Shown in pieces: positions 40,935-50,408 of a DNA stretch of 64,000 nt. Source of the DNA: Paucidesulfovibrio longus DSM 6739. Lineage in GTDB: Bacteria; Desulfobacterota; Desulfovibrionia; Desulfovibrionales; Desulfovibrionaceae. The first letter of the stretch is position 1. The number at the start of each line of letters is the position of its first letter. The DNA lies in NCBI RefSeq assembly GCF_000420485.1, contig NZ_ATVA01000014.1:1-64000 (forward strand), written 5' to 3'. The translations under genes and the position numbers were made by a program. The notes beneath the pieces were generated by a model, which made no database searches, was not told the DNA's origin, and worked only from the letters and a program-made list of their open reading frames with translations.

Positions 40935-41486
40935 CTAGAGAATCACGTCGAGAAAGCGGGCGGGCGCGCCGTCCAGGCCGCGCATGCCGTGGGGGGTCTG
41001 GGAGTCGAAATACAGGCTGTCGCCGGGTTCCAGCACCTCCACCTTGTCGCCGAGGCGGATTTCCAGCCGTCCCTCGAGCATGTAGATGAATTCCTGGCCG
41101 GAGTGGCGCGTGTAGCTGATCTCGCTTTCGGACTTGGCCGGAACGCGGATCTCGAAGGGCTCCATCTTGCGGCCCTTGAAGCGGTAGGCGAGGTTCTTGT
41201 AGTCGTAGTCCTTGCGGCGGTCCACGCTCAGGCCCTTGCCCGCGCGCACCACGCTGTGCGAGATCAGGTGCGATTCCGAACCCGCGATGAGCGTGTTCAG
41301 CTCCACGCCCGTGGACTTGGATACCTCCATGAGGTAGCCCACCGGGATTTCGGTTTGGCCAGCTTCGTATCGCCGCACCGCGGCCGCGTCCACGCCGACG
41401 CGCGCCGCGAATTCCTCCACGCTCTCGCCGAGCGCGTCGCGCAGGCCCGCGAGCCTGGGCGCGATTTCCTTGTACGCCTGTTCCAT
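40935..41486 (-). CDS. XRE-family regulator with cupin domain (module 1)
   Basis: The 183-residue protein has an N-terminal XRE helix-turn-helix (ESVEEFAARVGVDAAAVRRYEAGQTEIP, about 21-48) and a C-terminal cupin (SGQEFIYMLEGRLEIRLGD, then LEPGDSLYFDSQTPHGM) that probably binds a small effector. It is likely a ligand-controlled regulator of the adjoining acyl-CoA synthetase. ATG 41486 has GGAGG upstream. It shares architecture with the protein at 43252 but sequence similarity is modest. Confidence 0.83.
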   Translation of the reverse strand: MEQAYKEIAPRLAGLRDALGESVEEFAARVGVDAAAVRRYEAGQTEIPVGYLMEVSKSTGVELNTLIAGSESHLISHSVVRAGKGLSVDRRKDYDYKNLAYRFKGRKMEPFEIRVPAKSESEISYTRHSGQEFIYMLEGRLEIRLGDKVEVLEPGDSLYFDSQTPHGMRGLDGAPARFLDVIL

Positions 41487-41595
41487 CTGTCCTCCTCGCG
41501 CGGGTCGTCCGCGCAGCGCAGCGGGACGGTGCGTCCCATGCGGCCCAAAATGGACGCGCCCGGCAGCCAGCGGGCCGCCGGGCGCTCGCCCTGAT

Positions 41596-43242
41596 CTATT
41601 TCATTGCTTCCGGGAAGAGCTCGGCTCCCATGTCGCGCAGCTTGTATTTCTGGATCTTGCCGCTGGCCGTCATGGGATACTCGTCCACGAAAGCGATGTA
41701 TTTCGGTATCTTGTAGCGCGAGATTTTGCCTCGGCAATAGTCGCGCACGTCTTCGGGGTTCATCTCGACCCCCTGCTTGAGGATGATGAACGCGCCGATC
41801 TCCTCGCCGTACTTGCGGCTGGGCACGCCCGCCACCTGCACGTCCTGGATGCCCTCCATGGTGTAGAGGAATTCCTCGATCTCGCGCGGGTAGACGTTTT
41901 CGCCGCCCCGGATGATCATGTCCTTGAGCCGGCCGGTGATGGCCAGGTAGCCGTCCTCGTCAAAGGTGCCCAGGTCGCCGGAGTGGAGCCAGCCGTCCTT
42001 GTCGATGGCCTTTTCCGTGGCTTCGGGGTTGTTGTAGTAGCCCTTCATCACGAGGTAGCCCCGGCAGCAGACCTCGCCCTGCACGCCCACGCCGCAGTGC
42101 TCGCCCGTTTCCGGGTCGATGACGGCCACCTCCACCTCGGGCATGGGCCGGCCCACCGTCTCGGTCATCTTTTCGATGGGGTCGCCGATGCGGGTCTGGG
42201 TCATCACCGGGCTGGACTCGGTGAGCCCGTAGCAGATGGTGATGTCCTTCATGTTCATGCTTTCCATGACCCGGCGCATGACCGGCACGGGGCAGGGCGA
42301 GCCCGCCATGATGCCGGTGCGCAAGCTGGAGTAGTCGAAGCGCTTGAAGCTGCGGTGTTCCAGCACGGCGATGTACATGGTCGGCACGCCGTAGAGCGCG
42401 GTGCAGCGCTCCGAATCCACGCTGGCCATGACCAGCAGCGGGTCGAAGCCCTCCAGGATGACCATGGTGGCGCCGTGGGTCACGCTGGCGAGCACGCCGA
42501 GCACGCAGCCGAAGCAGTGGAACAGGGGCACGGGCAGGCAGACCCGGTCCTTCTCGGTGAACCGCTGGTTCTCGCCGATCCAGAAGCCGTTGTTGCCGAT
42601 GTTGTAGTGCGTGAGCTGCACGCCCTTGGGAAAGCCCGTGGTCCCGGAGGTGTACTGCATGTTGACCACGTCGTGCGGGTCCAGCTCGTCCTGGCGCGCC
42701 TTGTACTGCTCGTCCGAGACCATCACGGACATGGCTTCCAGCTCGGGCATGGAGTACATGCCGCGATGCTTTTCCTGCCCGAGGAAGAGCACCCGCTTGA
42801 GGTGCGGGTAGCGCTCGCTCTTCAGGCGGCCGCGTTCCATGGTCTTCAGTTCGGGCACCAGCTCGTAGGCCGTGCCCACGTAGTCCACGTCGCGGAAGCC
42901 GTCGATGAGGATCAGGTTTTCGGCGTCGGACTGCTTGAGGAGGTAGTCCAGCTCGTGGTTGCGGTAGTAGGTGTTGACCGTGAGCAGGACCGCGCCGATC
43001 TTGGCCGTGGCGAACTGGAAGGCCACCCAGTAGGGCACGTTGGTGGCCCAGATGGCCACTTTTTCGCCCTTCTTGACGCCCAGGCCCATGAGGCCCTTGG
43101 CCAGGGTGTCCACCTTTTCGGCGAATTCGCGGTAGGTCAGCCGGAAGTCGCGGTCCACATAGACCACGGCCTCGTTGTCGGGCCACTTTGCGACGGTCTC
43201 GTCCAGGATCTGGCCGAGGGTTCGTTCTCTCAGATTGCTCAT
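41596..43242 (-). CDS. AMP-forming fatty acyl-CoA synthetase (module 2)
   Basis: The 548-residue adenylate-forming ligase has [41 protein letters not shown] and the catalytic lysine in [12 protein letters not shown]. The overall sequence is close to the broad fatty acyl-CoA synthetase type (ACSF2-like) of anaerobes that degrade acids. AGGAG is 7 bases before ATG 43242, which lies 9 bases after the stop of the XRE-cupin gene, so the two are co-transcribed. Confidence 0.9.
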   Translation of the reverse strand: MSNLRERTLGQILDETVAKWPDNEAVVYVDRDFRLTYREFAEKVDTLAKGLMGLGVKKGEKVAIWATNVPYWVAFQFATAKIGAVLLTVNTYYRNHELDYLLKQSDAENLILIDGFRDVDYVGTAYELVPELKTMERGRLKSERYPHLKRVLFLGQEKHRGMYSMPELEAMSVMVSDEQYKARQDELDPHDVVNMQYTSGTTGFPKGVQLTHYNIGNNGFWIGENQRFTEKDRVCLPVPLFHCFGCVLGVLASVTHGATMVILEGFDPLLVMASVDSERCTALYGVPTMYIAVLEHRSFKRFDYSSLRTGIMAGSPCPVPVMRRVMESMNMKDITICYGLTESSPVMTQTRIGDPIEKMTETVGRPMPEVEVAVIDPETGEHCGVGVQGEVCCRGYLVMKGYYNNPEATEKAIDKDGWLHSGDLGTFDEDGYLAITGRLKDMIIRGGENVYPREIEEFLYTMEGIQDVQVAGVPSRKYGEEIGAFIILKQGVEMNPEDVRDYCRGKISRYKIPKYIAFVDEYPMTASGKIQKYKLRDMGAELFPEAMK

Positions 43243-43251
43243 GCCGCGCTC

Positions 43252-43821
43252 CTATTCCGGGAAGTACAGCACGGCGTAGATTTTCGCGGGCTCGTCTCCG
43301 GCCGCGCCCACGTGGTGGGGCACGATGGAGTTGAAATAGGCCGAGTCCCCCTCTTCGAGCACGGTGGTTTCCTGGCCGTAGCGGATCGCCACCTTGCCGG
43401 AAATGACCACGATGAATTCTTCGCCCTCGTGGGAGGAGAGGCTGGCGTCTTCGGCGGATTCGGGTAGGATTTCAATGTAGAACGGTTCCATGTGGCGGTC
43501 GGACTTGCCCCGGCCCAGGGAGTGGAAGCGCAGGGCGGGCTCGTCCTTGCCCGTGTGGTGCATGGTCAGCTCCTCGCGGCGCTGGCTCTGGCGGACGACG
43601 AGAGGGTCGCGGGAGACCTGGTCGTCCATGAAGGTTCCGAGCCGGACGCCCAGGGCGCGGGCGATCTTCACCAGGGGCTGGAGAGAGGGGTAGAGGTCGT
43701 CGTCCTCGATGGCCTTGATGAACGTGATGTCCAGGCCGGTCCGTTCCGCGAGGTCCGCGGGGCTCAGTTCCGCCTTTTCGCGAAACGTGCGGATGCGAGC
43801 CCCAACTTTACCGTTTTCCAT
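43252..43821 (-). CDS. XRE-family regulator with cupin domain (module 2)
   Basis: The 189-residue protein has an N-terminal XRE helix-turn-helix (LSPADLAERTGLDITFIKAIEDDDLYPS, 19-46) and a C-terminal cupin (HEGEEFIVVISGKVAIRYGQ, LEEGDSAYFNSIVPHHV). It heads the minus-strand cluster of two regulator/ligase pairs. AGGAGG precedes ATG 43821. The 279-base gap to the TPR gene at 44101 should contain its promoter; I could not fix one, although a GGGTACCC palindrome lies near 43928. Confidence 0.85.
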   Translation of the reverse strand: MENGKVGARIRTFREKAELSPADLAERTGLDITFIKAIEDDDLYPSLQPLVKIARALGVRLGTFMDDQVSRDPLVVRQSQRREELTMHHTGKDEPALRFHSLGRGKSDRHMEPFYIEILPESAEDASLSSHEGEEFIVVISGKVAIRYGQETTVLEEGDSAYFNSIVPHHVGAAGDEPAKIYAVLYFPE

Positions 43822-44100
43822 GAAATCCTCCTATGACGTGTTCTTGGTCCGGCCCTCCGCCGAGAGGGGACGGAGCCTTACGTGCGCGACTACCAGAAAG
43901 CAGGCCGATTGTCACATAAAAGAGCAGGGTACCCGGTGGGTTGTCTGTTATCGCTGTTCACGCGCCCCGATTCCTTAATACGATCCGGTTGCGTTGTGCA
44001 ATGCCCGAAGGTAGTATCCCCCGGCAAATCGTATTCGAGACGGTCGGCTGTCCACGGGCGGAACCACGCGCGCGCAACCTCGCGAGACCCGGAGATTTTT

Positions 44101-45066
44101 ATGCCTCAGGAAACCGAAACCGAACAGCTGCGGACGCTCTCTGCGGAGCGGTCCGACCCGGAGCAGGCCCAAGACGGCGAAGCGCAGCTCGTCGTGGACG
44201 ACGGCTTCGCCACGGCTCCCGCGCCCCGCAAGAAAAGCGACCGCGCCATCCGGGGGCTTTTTTCCACCCAGACCGTGGAAAACGTGGGCACGGGCACGAC
44301 CCTGCGCCGGGCCATCAGCAAGACCTACTGGTTCGCCGAGGAAAACGACGCCGGCCAGATCCTGGTCCAGCCCATCAACGCGGCCTTCGTGCCCTCCGGA
44401 CCCAAGGTCGAGGTGCAGCGCGAGAGCTTTCTGCGCGACTACAACCCGGAGCCGGAGTACTACCAGCAAAAGGTCTACCCCAAGCTGCGCGAGCTGGAGG
44501 AAACCATCGACCGCGCGGAAAAGGCCCGCGAGAACGGCCGCGCCTACAGCGCGGAGTTCGAATTCGGCAAGGCCCTGGATATCGACGTGGACAACGTCCG
44601 GGCCAACTTCGGCCTGGGCCTGACCTACATGGACCGGGGCGACACCGCGCGCGCGGACGACATCTTCCAGCGCATCGTGCACCTGGAGGCCGCCTTCAGC
44701 GAGGAGCACAAGCACCTCTTCAACGACTTCGGGATCAATCTGCGCAAGAGCGGACTGCTCGACCAGGCCGTGGAGTATTATTCCAGGGCGCTGGCCATGG
44801 CTCCCGCCGACGAGAACCTGCACTACAACATCGCCCGCGCCTTTTTCGAAAAGGGCGACGCCGCCAAGTGCCTGGAACACCTCGAAACCTGCCTGGGCAT
44901 GAACGCCTGCCACCACGAGGCGCAGGAATTCGCGGAATACGTGCGCAAGCTCGCCCGCCGCATCCAGGAGGAAGGCGAGGCCGGACCGTCCGCCGGGAAG
45001 CGGAATTCCGGAACGTCCCCGTCCGGCCCCAAGGGCAAGATCGTGCTTCTCGAAGGCGAACTCTGA
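44101..45066 (+). CDS. TPR-repeat protein
   Basis: The 321-residue soluble protein has a disordered acidic N-terminus, a conserved-looking segment (IRGLFSTQTVENVGTGTTLRRAISKTYWF, residues 49-77, Trp-Phe end) that I do not recognise, and four or so tetratricopeptide repeats from about 130 to 280 (for example AEFEFGKALDIDVDNVRANF, LDQAVEYYSRALAMAPADEN). It probably scaffolds protein contacts. ATG 44101 follows GGAG; the frame is open further upstream but lacks coding character. No partner can be named. Confidence 0.75.
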   Translation: MPQETETEQLRTLSAERSDPEQAQDGEAQLVVDDGFATAPAPRKKSDRAIRGLFSTQTVENVGTGTTLRRAISKTYWFAEENDAGQILVQPINAAFVPSGPKVEVQRESFLRDYNPEPEYYQQKVYPKLRELEETIDRAEKARENGRAYSAEFEFGKALDIDVDNVRANFGLGLTYMDRGDTARADDIFQRIVHLEAAFSEEHKHLFNDFGINLRKSGLLDQAVEYYSRALAMAPADENLHYNIARAFFEKGDAAKCLEHLETCLGMNACHHEAQEFAEYVRKLARRIQEEGEAGPSAGKRNSGTSPSGPKGKIVLLEGEL

Positions 45067-45235
45067 TATTTTATTTTTCTTCCCGTGCCCGCCGAGACCG
45101 CCCGGCAATGCCGCCCCGGCCCGCAGGCCGCGCCCCTGCGAGGGCCGGGCAGGACGCAAAGCCCCATTTCCCTTTTCCCGCCGCCCCGGCCCCGCCCTTG
45201 CCATGACAGCGGCGGGTGGTTATACGCGAACCGTC

Positions 45236-47644
45236 ATGCCAAAGGATCTCATCATCGTCGAGTCTCCCGCCAAGGTGAAGACCATCAGCAAGTTTCTCGG
45301 GAAGGATTTTCTCGTGGAAGCCTCCGTCGGCCACGTCCGCGACCTGCCCACCAAGGAGCTGGGAGTGGACGAGGAAAACGGATTCGCTCCGCGATACCAG
45401 GTCATCGACGGCAAGGAGGAGGTGGTCAAGCGCCTCCAGAAAGCCGCGAAAAAGGCCGAGCGCGTCTACCTCGCCCCTGACCCGGACCGCGAGGGCGAGG
45501 CCATTGCCTGGCACGTGGCCGAATTGATCCGCAAGCAGAATTCCAACGTCAGCCGCATCCAGTTCAACGAAATCACCTCCCGCGCCGTGAAGGAAGCCCT
45601 GGAGCACCCCAAGGAGCTCGACGGCAACCTCTTCGATTCCCAGCAGGCGCGGCGCATCCTGGATCGGCTCGTGGGCTACAAGATTTCCCCGATCCTCTGG
45701 AAGAACGTCAAGCGCGGCATTTCCGCCGGGCGGGTCCAGTCCGTGGCCCTGAAGATCATCGTGGAGCGCGAAAAGGCCCGCCGGGCCTTTGTCCCCGAAG
45801 AATACTGGCTCTTCAAGGCCGTGTTCGCCGGGGAGAATCCCCCGCCCTTCGCCTCGGAGCTGTGGAAGGTCGGCGGCAAGGCCGTGAAGACCCACCCCGT
45901 AGGCAACGCGGACGAGGCCGGAAAGCTCGCCGCGGAGCTGGAAAAGGCCCCGTTCCTGGTGGAAAGCGTCGAGGAGAAGGAGCGCAAGAAGAAGGCCATG
46001 CCGCCCTTCATCACCTCCACCCTGCAACAGGACGCCAACCGCCGCCTGGGCTTTTCCGCCCGCCGGACCATGACCGTGGCCCAGCGGCTCTACGAGGGCG
46101 TGGAGCTCGGCGACAAGGGCGTGACCGCGCTGATCACCTACATGCGTACCGACTCGGTGCGCATCGCCAAGGACGCGCGCGACCAGGCCAAGGAGCTGAT
46201 CCTCTCGCGCTGGGGCAAGGAATATTACCCCTCCAAGCCCAACGCCTACAAATCCAAGGGCTCGGCCCAGGACGCGCACGAAGCCATCCGCCCGGTCGAT
46301 GCCGCTATCGACCCCGAATCCGTGCGCCCCTTCCTGCCCGACGAGCAATACAAGCTCTACTCGCTGATCTGGCAGCGCTTCATGGCCTCGCAGATGGCCC
46401 CCGCCGTGTTCAAGGACACGGTGGTCACGGTCAAGGCCGCGCGCACGCTCTGGCGCTCCAGGGGCGAGCGGCTGCTCTTTCCGGGCTTTCTCCAGGCCAT
46501 GGGCCGGACCACGGACGAGCAGGCCGTGGAGATGCCCAAGCTGACCGTCGGCGAACAGCTCACGGTCCAGGACATGAGCAAGGAACAGAAGTTCACCCAG
46601 CCGCCCGCCCGCTACTCGGAAGCCTCCCTCGTCAAGGAGCTGGAGGAGAACGGCATCGGACGCCCCTCCACCTACGCGAGCATCATTTCCACCCTGCGCG
46701 ACCGCGACTACGTGCGCATGGAGGACAAGCGCTTCGCCCCCACGGAGCTGGGCTTCATGGTCAGCGACCAGCTTTCCGAACATTTCCGCGAGCTCATGGA
46801 CGTGGAATTCACCGCCAACATGGAAAACCAGCTGGACGACGTGGCCGAGGGCAAGTCCAACTGGACGGAGCTGCTCAACCAGTTCGCGGGCGGGTTTTAC
46901 CCCACGCTGGAAAAGGCCCGCACGGGCATGGCCAAGGCGGTCATGGACACGGGCATCAAGTGCGAGAACTGCGGCAAGCCCATGGTCGTCAAGTTCGGCC
47001 GCACGGGCGAGTTCCTGGGCTGCTCCGGGTATCCGGACTGCAAGACCATCAAGAACTTCACCCGCGACGAGCAGGGCGGCATCCAGGTGGTCGAATCCGG
47101 CCAGGACGAGGACACGGGCGTGACCTGCGAGAAGTGCGGACAGCCCATGGTCGTCAAGAACAGCCGCCGGGGCGAATTTCTCGGCTGCTCCGGATATCCG
47201 GACTGCCGCAACATCCTCAACTTCAAGCGCGACGACGACGGCCGCATCGTGCCCATCGCCCAGGAAGAGCCCGAAGTGGTGGGCAAGTGCCCGGACTGCG
47301 GCCACGACCTCGTGGTCAAGCGGGCGCGCACGGGCAGCCGCTTCATCGCCTGTTCCAACTATCCGAAATGCAAGCATACCGCGCCCTTTTCCACGGGCGT
47401 GCCCTGCCCCAAGGAAGGCTGCGACGGCGAGCTCGTGGAGCGCTCCTCCCGTGGCGGCAAGATCTTCTTCTCCTGCTCCAACTACCCCAAGTGCGATTAC
47501 GCGCTCTGGAATTATCCCGTGCCTGGGCCTTGTCCCGAATGCGGACACCCGGTACTGGTACAGAAGCGCACCAAGGCAAAGGGCGACCACGTGGCCTGTC
47601 CGCAGAAGGGTTGCGGCTATTCGCTCATGGACGACGAGTCCTGA
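45236..47644 (+). CDS. topA: DNA topoisomerase I with five C-terminal zinc ribbons
   Basis: The 802-residue type IA topoisomerase relaxes negative supercoils. The TOPRIM start is LIIVESPAKVKTISKFLG, metal-binding DPDREGEAIAWH follows, and the active-site Tyr302 lies in YMRTDSVR. Five four-cysteine ribbons follow from about residue 580, four ending in GCSGYPDC- or CSNYPKC-type motifs. Escherichia coli TopA has three. I chose ATG 45236 because it places the TOPRIM motif at the N-terminus as usual; ATG 45203 would add 11 residues. Neither has a strong ribosome site. Confidence 0.95.
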   Translation: MPKDLIIVESPAKVKTISKFLGKDFLVEASVGHVRDLPTKELGVDEENGFAPRYQVIDGKEEVVKRLQKAAKKAERVYLAPDPDREGEAIAWHVAELIRKQNSNVSRIQFNEITSRAVKEALEHPKELDGNLFDSQQARRILDRLVGYKISPILWKNVKRGISAGRVQSVALKIIVEREKARRAFVPEEYWLFKAVFAGENPPPFASELWKVGGKAVKTHPVGNADEAGKLAAELEKAPFLVESVEEKERKKKAMPPFITSTLQQDANRRLGFSARRTMTVAQRLYEGVELGDKGVTALITYMRTDSVRIAKDARDQAKELILSRWGKEYYPSKPNAYKSKGSAQDAHEAIRPVDAAIDPESVRPFLPDEQYKLYSLIWQRFMASQMAPAVFKDTVVTVKAARTLWRSRGERLLFPGFLQAMGRTTDEQAVEMPKLTVGEQLTVQDMSKEQKFTQPPARYSEASLVKELEENGIGRPSTYASIISTLRDRDYVRMEDKRFAPTELGFMVSDQLSEHFRELMDVEFTANMENQLDDVAEGKSNWTELLNQFAGGFYPTLEKARTGMAKAVMDTGIKCENCGKPMVVKFGRTGEFLGCSGYPDCKTIKNFTRDEQGGIQVVESGQDEDTGVTCEKCGQPMVVKNSRRGEFLGCSGYPDCRNILNFKRDDDGRIVPIAQEEPEVVGKCPDCGHDLVVKRARTGSRFIACSNYPKCKHTAPFSTGVPCPKEGCDGELVERSSRGGKIFFSCSNYPKCDYALWNYPVPGPCPECGHPVLVQKRTKAKGDHVACPQKGCGYSLMDDES

Positions 47645-47823
47645 TCCCCTTTCTCCGGGACCGGCGGATGGCTGCGGACGGCGCTCCACGGGGATGCGCC
47701 CCCGGCGTGTTTCGCGTCTGGTCTTCTCCGGCCGTTTCCGCTGCGCCCGCACCTTTTTTCGCGCTTTTCCATGGCCGCCGGAGAGGCTGCGCCCGCTGCT
47801 TTTCGGCGGCCTTCGGTAAGGCA

Positions 47824-47852
47824 ATTAAAATGTATTTTCAGAAGGATATAAA
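47824..47852 (+). promoter_or_regulatory. Candidate era promoter
   Basis: An AT-rich island in the 268-base topA-era gap contains TATAAA (47847-47852) with ATTAAA 17 bases upstream (47824-47829). The rest of the gap is GC-rich and shows nothing recognisable. Confidence 0.35.
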
Positions 47853-47912
47853 ATTGAAAACGTATCGATATTCGGCGTCGCCCCGCTGCGGCGCCCGCTC
47901 CGGGAGGACGCG

Positions 47913-48824
47913 ATGACCCAGGAACACAAGTTCGGCATGGTGGCGTTGATCGGGCCGCCCAACGCGGGCAAGTCCACCCTGATGAACGCCTTTCTCGGGC
48001 AGAAGCTGGCCATCGTCACGCCGAAGCCCCAGACCACGCGCAACCGCATCAGCGGCATCCTCTCCCGCGACGACGCCCAGATCGTGTTTCTGGACACGCC
48101 GGGCATCCACCGCCTGCGCGGACGCATGAACCGTTTCCTGCTCGACTCCGCCTGGAGCGCGCTGGGCTCCTGCGACGTGGTCGTGGCCCTGTTCGACGCC
48201 GCGCTCTATTCGGGAAAGCCGCACCTCTTTGAGAAGGAGGTCGAGCCCATGATCGAGCCGCTGCGCGGCTGCCATCTGCCCGTGATCGTGGCCCTGAACA
48301 AGGTGGACCGCGTCAAGGACAAGGCCCAGCTCCTGCCGTTGATGCAGCGCATCAGCGAGACGTTCCCGGAATTCGAGCTGCTGCCCCTTTCCGCCGTAAC
48401 GGGCGAGGGCCGGGACAAGCTGCTGGACAAGCTGCTGGGCATTCTGCCCGAAGGCCCGGCCATGTTCCCGGAAGACCAGATTTCCACGGTGCCCATGCGC
48501 TTTCTGGCCTCGGAGATCATCCGCGAAAAGCTGTTCATGTCCCTGCGCGAGGAGCTGCCGTACTCCACGGCCGTGGAGATCGAGCTTTTCGACGAAACCG
48601 GGGCGACCATCCACATCGCTGCGGCCATCTATGCCTCGCGCAAGAACCACAAGGGCATGATCATCGGCAAGGGCGGCCAGAACCTCAAGCTCATCGGCCA
48701 GCAGGCCCGCGAGGAGCTGGAGGAGATGCTGGAACGCAAGGTCATGCTGGAGCTGTGGGTCAAGGTCAAGGAGGACTGGACCGAGCATCCGGGCTTCCTG
48801 CGCTCCATCGGCCTCGGCGAGTGA
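47913..48824 (+). CDS. era: GTPase Era
   Basis: The 303-residue GTPase assists 16S rRNA maturation and 30S assembly. G1 is GPPNAGKS (14-21), G3 is DTPG, G4 is NKVD and G5 lies in SAVTGEG. The C-terminal KH domain has GMIIGKGGQNLKLIG, which binds the 3' end of 16S rRNA. Length matches the family. GGGAGGA precedes the ATG. The YggS-like gene follows after 69 bases. Confidence 0.95.
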   Translation: MTQEHKFGMVALIGPPNAGKSTLMNAFLGQKLAIVTPKPQTTRNRISGILSRDDAQIVFLDTPGIHRLRGRMNRFLLDSAWSALGSCDVVVALFDAALYSGKPHLFEKEVEPMIEPLRGCHLPVIVALNKVDRVKDKAQLLPLMQRISETFPEFELLPLSAVTGEGRDKLLDKLLGILPEGPAMFPEDQISTVPMRFLASEIIREKLFMSLREELPYSTAVEIELFDETGATIHIAAAIYASRKNHKGMIIGKGGQNLKLIGQQAREELEEMLERKVMLELWVKVKEDWTEHPGFLRSIGLGE

Positions 48825-48893
48825 GGGCGAGACGTTCATAAACCTTTGCCGCGACATGCCGATAGAGTGTATGTTCGCGTGGGACCATGCTCA

Positions 48894-49595
48894 ATGACCA
48901 CTGATCGGGAACGAATTCTGGCGGACAATCTCGCCGCCGTGCGCGAGGACATCGCGGCGGCGGCAAGGGCCGCGGGCCGCGACCCCGCGGACGTGCGGCT
49001 GGTGGCGGTCTCCAAGCACCATCCCGCCGAGGACGTGGCCGCGCTGCACCGCGCGGGCCAGCGCGTCTTCGGCGAGAACTACGTGCAGGAGGCCTGCGCC
49101 AAGCAGGACGCCCTGGCGGACCTCGACCTGGAATGGCATTTCATCGGCGGGCTGCAAAGCAACAAGGCCAAATTCGTGGCCGGACGCTTTGCGGTTGTGC
49201 ACAGCGTTGACTCCATCAAGCTGGCTCGCGTATTGCACAAGAAAGCCGGAGAGTTGAACACGGTACAGCGGGCCATGCTTCAGGTGAATCTCTGTTGTGA
49301 GGACCAGAAGTGCGGAATTCTTGAAGAAGATGTGGACGCACTGCTTGAGGAGGCCCTTGCGCTGGATCACCTGCGCATCGTCGGATTGATGACGATGCCG
49401 TGGTTCTGCGACCAGCCGGAGCGGGTACGCCCTGTTTTTTCCCGGCTTCGCGAACTGCGCGACGGGCTGGAACGGCGATTCGGGGTCCGGCTGCCCGAGC
49501 TTTCCATGGGCATGACCGGCGACTTCGTGCAGGCCGTGCTGGAGGGCGCGACCCTGGTTCGCATCGGCACGCGGATTTTCGGCCCCAGGCTCTGA
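48894..49595 (+). CDS. YggS/PROSC-family PLP homeostasis protein
   Basis: The 233-residue protein is a single-domain alanine-racemase-like barrel. The PLP lysine is Lys41 in [36 protein letters not shown] and [13 protein letters not shown][15 protein letters not shown] are the family signatures. Members bind pyridoxal phosphate without a known reaction and keep its level in balance. ATG 48894 was preferred to an upstream in-frame start at 48846 for length. It precedes motA by 27 bases, so it may be co-transcribed with the flagellar genes. Confidence 0.92.
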   Translation: MTTDRERILADNLAAVREDIAAAARAAGRDPADVRLVAVSKHHPAEDVAALHRAGQRVFGENYVQEACAKQDALADLDLEWHFIGGLQSNKAKFVAGRFAVVHSVDSIKLARVLHKKAGELNTVQRAMLQVNLCCEDQKCGILEEDVDALLEEALALDHLRIVGLMTMPWFCDQPERVRPVFSRLRELRDGLERRFGVRLPELSMGMTGDFVQAVLEGATLVRIGTRIFGPRL

Positions 49596-49622
49596 ACAAA
49601 CGGACTTCAACGGGCGGGAACT

Positions 49623-50384
49623 ATGGATCTGGCAACCGTAATCGGCATCGTCCTTTCCTTCGGTCTGGTCGTATCAGCCATTCTGACCGGGTCCAGCCTG
49701 GTGATCTTCATTTCCGTCCCGTCCTTCCTCATCGTCATCGGCGGGACCATCGGCGCCTGTCTGGTCAACTACCCCACGAACTACATGCTCGGCGTCATCG
49801 GGGTCATGAAGAACACGTTCTTCCACTCCATCCAGGCGCCCGGCGAAGTCATCGCCCAATTCCTCGACTTCTCCAACCGCGCCCGCCGCGAGGGCATCCT
49901 CTCGCTGGAGCCGGTGATCAAGGAAATCGACGACGATTATCTGCGCAAGGGGCTTCAGCTCACCGTGGACGGCCTGGAGCCGCAGACGATCCAGGAAATC
50001 CTCGAAACGGAGATTTCCTACCTCGAACAGCGCCACGACGCGGGCGCGGAGCTGCTCGGCGTCATGGGCGCGCTGGCCCCGGCCATGGGCATGATCGGCA
50101 CGGTCATCGGCCTTGTCCAGATGCTCCAGACCATGTCCGACCCGTCCACCATCGGCCCGGCCATGGCCGTGGCCCTGCTGACAACCCTCTACGGCGCGGT
50201 GCTTTCCAACCTCGTCTTCAACCCCATGGCGGGCAAGCTCAAGGTTCGCCACAAGCAGGAACAGCTGATCCGCGAGATGATCCTGGAGGGCATCCTCTCC
50301 ATCTCCAAGGGCGAAAACCCCCGCATCATCGAGGAAAAGCTCAACAGCTACATTTCCCCCAAGGACCGCAGGCAGGGCGACTAG
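49623..50384 (+). CDS. motA: Flagellar motor stator protein MotA/PomA
   Basis: The 253-residue protein has four membrane helices and the typical C-terminal pair MGALAPAMGMIGTVIGLVQML and GPAMAVALLTTLYGAVLSNLVF. It forms the ion channel of the flagellar stator with MotB-type partners. The length equals that of sodium-type PomA rather than proton-type MotA (about 295), which hints at, but does not prove, sodium coupling. It is the first flagellar gene of an eight-gene run to fliQ. Confidence 0.92.
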   Translation: MDLATVIGIVLSFGLVVSAILTGSSLVIFISVPSFLIVIGGTIGACLVNYPTNYMLGVIGVMKNTFFHSIQAPGEVIAQFLDFSNRARREGILSLEPVIKEIDDDYLRKGLQLTVDGLEPQTIQEILETEISYLEQRHDAGAELLGVMGALAPAMGMIGTVIGLVQMLQTMSDPSTIGPAMAVALLTTLYGAVLSNLVFNPMAGKLKVRHKQEQLIREMILEGILSISKGENPRIIEEKLNSYISPKDRRQGD

Positions 50385-50408
50385 CCCTCTGCACGCCAGG
50401 AAGGGAGC

